Source: Sporosarcina ureae (lineage in GTDB: Bacteria > Bacillota > Bacilli > Bacillales_A > Planococcaceae). Taken from it: DNA of 64,000 nt. Position numbers and translations under genes: made by a program. Positions 60,608-64,000 of the stretch are shown one piece after another. Below the pieces are notes generated by a model. It was not told the DNA's origin and ran no database searches. It worked only from the letters and a program-made list of their open reading frames with translations. Where the stretch lies: assembly GCF_002109325.1 (NCBI RefSeq), contig NZ_CP015348.1:766001-830000 (forward strand), written 5' to 3'. The first letter of the stretch is position 1; the number at the start of each line of letters is the position of its first letter.

Positions 60608-60683
60608 TGGTGGCTCAGGACGGAATCGAACCGCCGACACAAGGATTTTCAGTCCTTTGCTCTACCGACTGAGCTACTGAGCC
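60608..60683 (-). tRNA. tRNA-Phe (GAA)
   Basis: GGCTCAG acceptor and anticodon loop CTGAAAA; CCA is encoded. Confidence 0.95.
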
Positions 60684-60707
60684 ACATTGCTTACTTTTAA
60701 ATAAAAA

Positions 60708-60783
60708 TGGCGGTCCCGACCGGGATCGAACCGGCGATCTCCTGCGTGACAGGCAGGCATGTTAACCGCTACACCACGGGACC
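60708..60783 (-). tRNA. tRNA-Asp (GTC)
   Basis: GGTCCCG acceptor and anticodon loop CTGTCAC; CCA is encoded. Confidence 0.95.
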
Positions 60784-60785
60784 AT

Positions 60786-60860
<75 letters not shown>

Positions 60861-60964
60861 ATAATACAAATGTTACTGTGTTGCTGTGTTGCTTACTTGA
60901 CGCCTTTATTATCTTAACATAACAACTTAAGAAAGTAAAGCTAAAGTTGAAGTTGAAGAAAATA

Positions 60965-61057
60965 TGGCGGAGGAAGAGGGATTCGAACCCCCGCGGGCTT
61001 TAACACCCCTGTCGGTTTTCAAGACCGATCCCTTCAGCCGGGCTTGGGTATTCCTCC
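60965..61057 (-). tRNA. tRNA-Ser (TGA)
   Basis: Class-II tRNA with long variable arm; anticodon loop CTTGAAA. CCA is encoded. It is separated from fMet by about 100 bp. Confidence 0.95.
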
Positions 61058-61072
61058 GTGTGTTCAATAAAC

Positions 61073-61149
61073 TGGTGGACCTTGCAGGACTCGAACCTGC
61101 GACCGGACGGTTATGAGCCGTCTGCTCTAACCAACTGAGCTAAAGGTCC
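61073..61149 (-). tRNA. tRNA-Ile2 (CAT, lysidine type)
   Basis: GGACCTT acceptor and anticodon CAT. Body sequence and place next to Ser in the array fit the minor isoleucine tRNA (modified by TilS) rather than methionine. CCA is encoded. Confidence 0.8.
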
Positions 61150-61154
61150 TTAGA

Positions 61155-61228
61155 TAGCGGCGGAGGGATTTGAACCCCCGACCCTACGGGTATGAACCGT
61201 ATGCTCTAGCCAACTGAGCTACGCCGCT
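61155..61228 (-). tRNA. tRNA-Met (CAT), elongator
   Basis: AGCGGCG acceptor and anticodon loop TTCATAC. CCA is not encoded. Elongator type by position and body. Confidence 0.88.
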
Positions 61229-61252
61229 GCAATTAGTCAGTCTAAAATTTAT

Positions 61253-61328
61253 TGGTGGAGCCTAACGGGATCGAACCGTTGACCTCCTGCGTGCAAGGCA
61301 GGCGCTCTCCCAGCTGAGCTAAGGCCCC
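61253..61328 (-). tRNA. tRNA-Ala (TGC)
   Basis: GGGGCCT acceptor and anticodon loop CTTGCAC; CCA is encoded. Confidence 0.95.
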
Positions 61329-61334
61329 AATAAG

Positions 61335-61411
61335 TGGTCGGGAAGACAGGATTCGAACCTGCGACCCCTTGGTCCCAAACCAAGTGCTCTACCAAGCTGA
61401 GCTACTTCCCG
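61335..61411 (-). tRNA. tRNA-Pro (TGG)
   Basis: CGGGAAG acceptor and anticodon loop TTTGGGA; CCA is encoded. Confidence 0.95.
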
Positions 61412-61439
61412 ACTATGTAAAGTAATATTTTAAAAAATA

Positions 61440-61516
<77 letters not shown>

Positions 61517-61532
61517 ATACTATGAAATTAAT

Positions 61533-61621
61533 TGGTGCCGAGAACCGGAATCGAACCGGTACGGTAGTCACCTACCGCAGGATTTTAAGTCCTGTGCGTC
61601 TGCCAGTTCCGCCACCCCGGC
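61533..61621 (-). tRNA. tRNA-Leu (TAA)
   Basis: Class-II tRNA with long variable arm; anticodon loop CTTAAAA; CCA is encoded. Confidence 0.95.
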
Positions 61622-61637
61622 AAGAGTGGAAAATAAA

Positions 61638-61709
61638 AGCGGAAGACGGGATTCGAACCCGCGACCCCGACCTTGGCAAGGTCGTATTCTACCACTGAAC
61701 TACTTCCGC
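61638..61709 (-). tRNA. tRNA-Gly (GCC)
   Basis: GCGGAAG acceptor and anticodon loop TTGCCAA; CCA is not encoded. Confidence 0.95.
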
Positions 61710-61717
61710 ATAAAAGA

Positions 61718-61799
61718 TGCGGGTGAAGGGAGTCGAACCCCCACGCCCGAAGGCACTAGATCCTAAGTCTAGCGTGTCTGCCAGTTCCACCACACCCGC
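61718..61799 (-). tRNA. tRNA-Leu (TAG)
   Basis: Class-II tRNA; anticodon loop CTTAGGA; CCA is not encoded. Confidence 0.93.
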
Positions 61800-61820
61800 G
61801 ATATGTTTCGGCAAAAATAA

Positions 61821-61896
61821 TGGTGAGCCGTACAGGATTCGAACCTGTGACCCTCTGATTAAAAGTCAGATGCTCTACCAACTGAGCTAACGGCTC
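61821..61896 (-). tRNA. tRNA-Lys (TTT)
   Basis: GAGCCGT acceptor and anticodon loop CTTTTAA; CCA is encoded. Confidence 0.95.
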
Positions 61897-61904
61897 GTAC
61901 TAAG

Positions 61905-61980
<76 letters not shown>

Positions 61981-61994
61981 AAGTGTAGAATATA

Positions 61995-62070
61995 TGGTGG
62001 AGGATGACGGGCTCGAACCGCCGACCCCCTGCTTGTAAGGCAGGTGCTCTCCCAGCTGAGCTAATCCTCC
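61995..62070 (-). tRNA. tRNA-Val (TAC)
   Basis: GGAGGAT acceptor and anticodon loop CTTACAA; CCA is encoded. First tRNA after the 5S gene. Confidence 0.95.
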
Positions 62071-62158
62071 TGGGTATAATTAAAATTAATTTGTTCTTGT
62101 TCTTTTGAATCACTAGATTATGTATAACACATTTAGTGTTGATCTTAAGAAAAGAATT

Positions 62159-62274
62159 GCCTGGCGACGTCTTACTCTCACAGGGGGAAACCCCCAACTA
62201 CCATCAGCGCTGAAGAGCTTAACTTCCGTGTTCGGTATGGGAACGGGTGTGACCTCTTCGCCATCGTCACCAGA
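62159..62274 (-). rRNA. rrf: 5S ribosomal RNA
   Basis: About 116 nt reading TCTGGTGACGATGGCGAAG at the 5' end and GACGTCGCCAGGC at the 3' end, with ACCGAACACGGAAGTTAAGC inside. The ends pair (TCTGGTGACG/CGTCGCCAGG). Confidence 0.95.
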
Positions 62275-62425
62275 CTATGTCCACTCATTCTCGAGGACAT
62301 TTATTATTATAACACTTGTTATTATTAATGCAAGTGTTATTTTTAATATTTTTTGAGTAAATGTTGTTCACTCAAAACTGAATAAAAGACATTGTCGTAG
62401 TTCAAGTAACTACTTTTTAAAATAG

Positions 62426-64000
<1,575 letters not shown>

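Overview
The window looks like a chromosomal segment of a low-GC Gram-positive rod of the Bacillales, most likely a Sporosarcina-like member of the Planococcaceae. This is inferred from gene content, AGGAGG-type ribosome binding sites, frequent TTG/GTG starts, an S-box riboswitch in front of metK, a YteA-type sporulation-associated zinc-finger protein, and a rRNA/tRNA operon whose tRNA order follows the large trnB-type array of Bacillus subtilis. The gene order pckA / metK / ytmA-like hydrolase / ytkD-like Nudix / dps / yidD / znuA-like / menEBHDF also resembles the B. subtilis yt region. Species assignment is inference; no search was run.

Layout. 1-8 kb: partial dynamin-like GTPase, DUF420 (CtaM-like) protein, a LysR regulator divergent from a DMT exporter with a perfect palindrome between them, a chemotaxis receptor, UspA, a lipoprotein and an SLH + NlpC/P60 wall hydrolase. 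8.0-10.7 kb: a gene-poor patch of palindromic interspersed repeats. One copy is split by an IS110-family (IS1111-like) element whose downstream noncoding end appears to encode a bridge RNA; guide-like segments match the flanks and the element ends. 10.7-15 kb: argCJBD operon. 15-19 kb: fabI, brnQ, argH. 19-30 kb: CDF metal exporter with a possible attenuated leader, a Trm11-like methyltransferase, pepA, small membrane proteins, YaiI/YqxD, cupin + LLM monooxygenase, a type III polyketide synthase / methyltransferase pair (bpsAB-like), an IS30 element and a surface nuclease. 30-37 kb: two FluC/CrcB subunits (the second without a normal start codon), an alpha/beta hydrolase lacking its nucleophile serine, a gamma-carbonic anhydrase-like protein, and a Fur-type ferric-iron ABC transporter. 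37-45 kb: YitT, FbpA-like small protein, TetR/MFS pair, UPF0180 protein, a degenerate S2P-like membrane protein, DUF3891, metK with SAM riboswitch, pckA.

45.3-46.4 kb is gene-free and holds a 209-bp tandem repeat (nearly three copies), each unit containing a large imperfect palindrome. 46.4-59 kb: hydrolase, Nudix, malic enzyme with ACT domain, YjfB-like, Dps, YidD, Zur-type zinc-binding lipoprotein, and the menaquinone cluster menF-menD-menH-menB-menE with divergent menA; menC is not in the cluster. 59-64 kb: yteA, then the end of an rRNA operon on the minus strand (partial 23S, 5S, 20 tRNAs, terminator).

The genes form a typical housekeeping and metal-homeostasis landscape: arginine and menaquinone synthesis, SAM synthesis, gluconeogenesis/anaplerosis (pckA, malic enzyme), iron (Fur boxes, FbpA-like), zinc (Zur box), manganese-type efflux and fluoride export. 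Accessory material is confined to the two IS elements and the two repeat patches.
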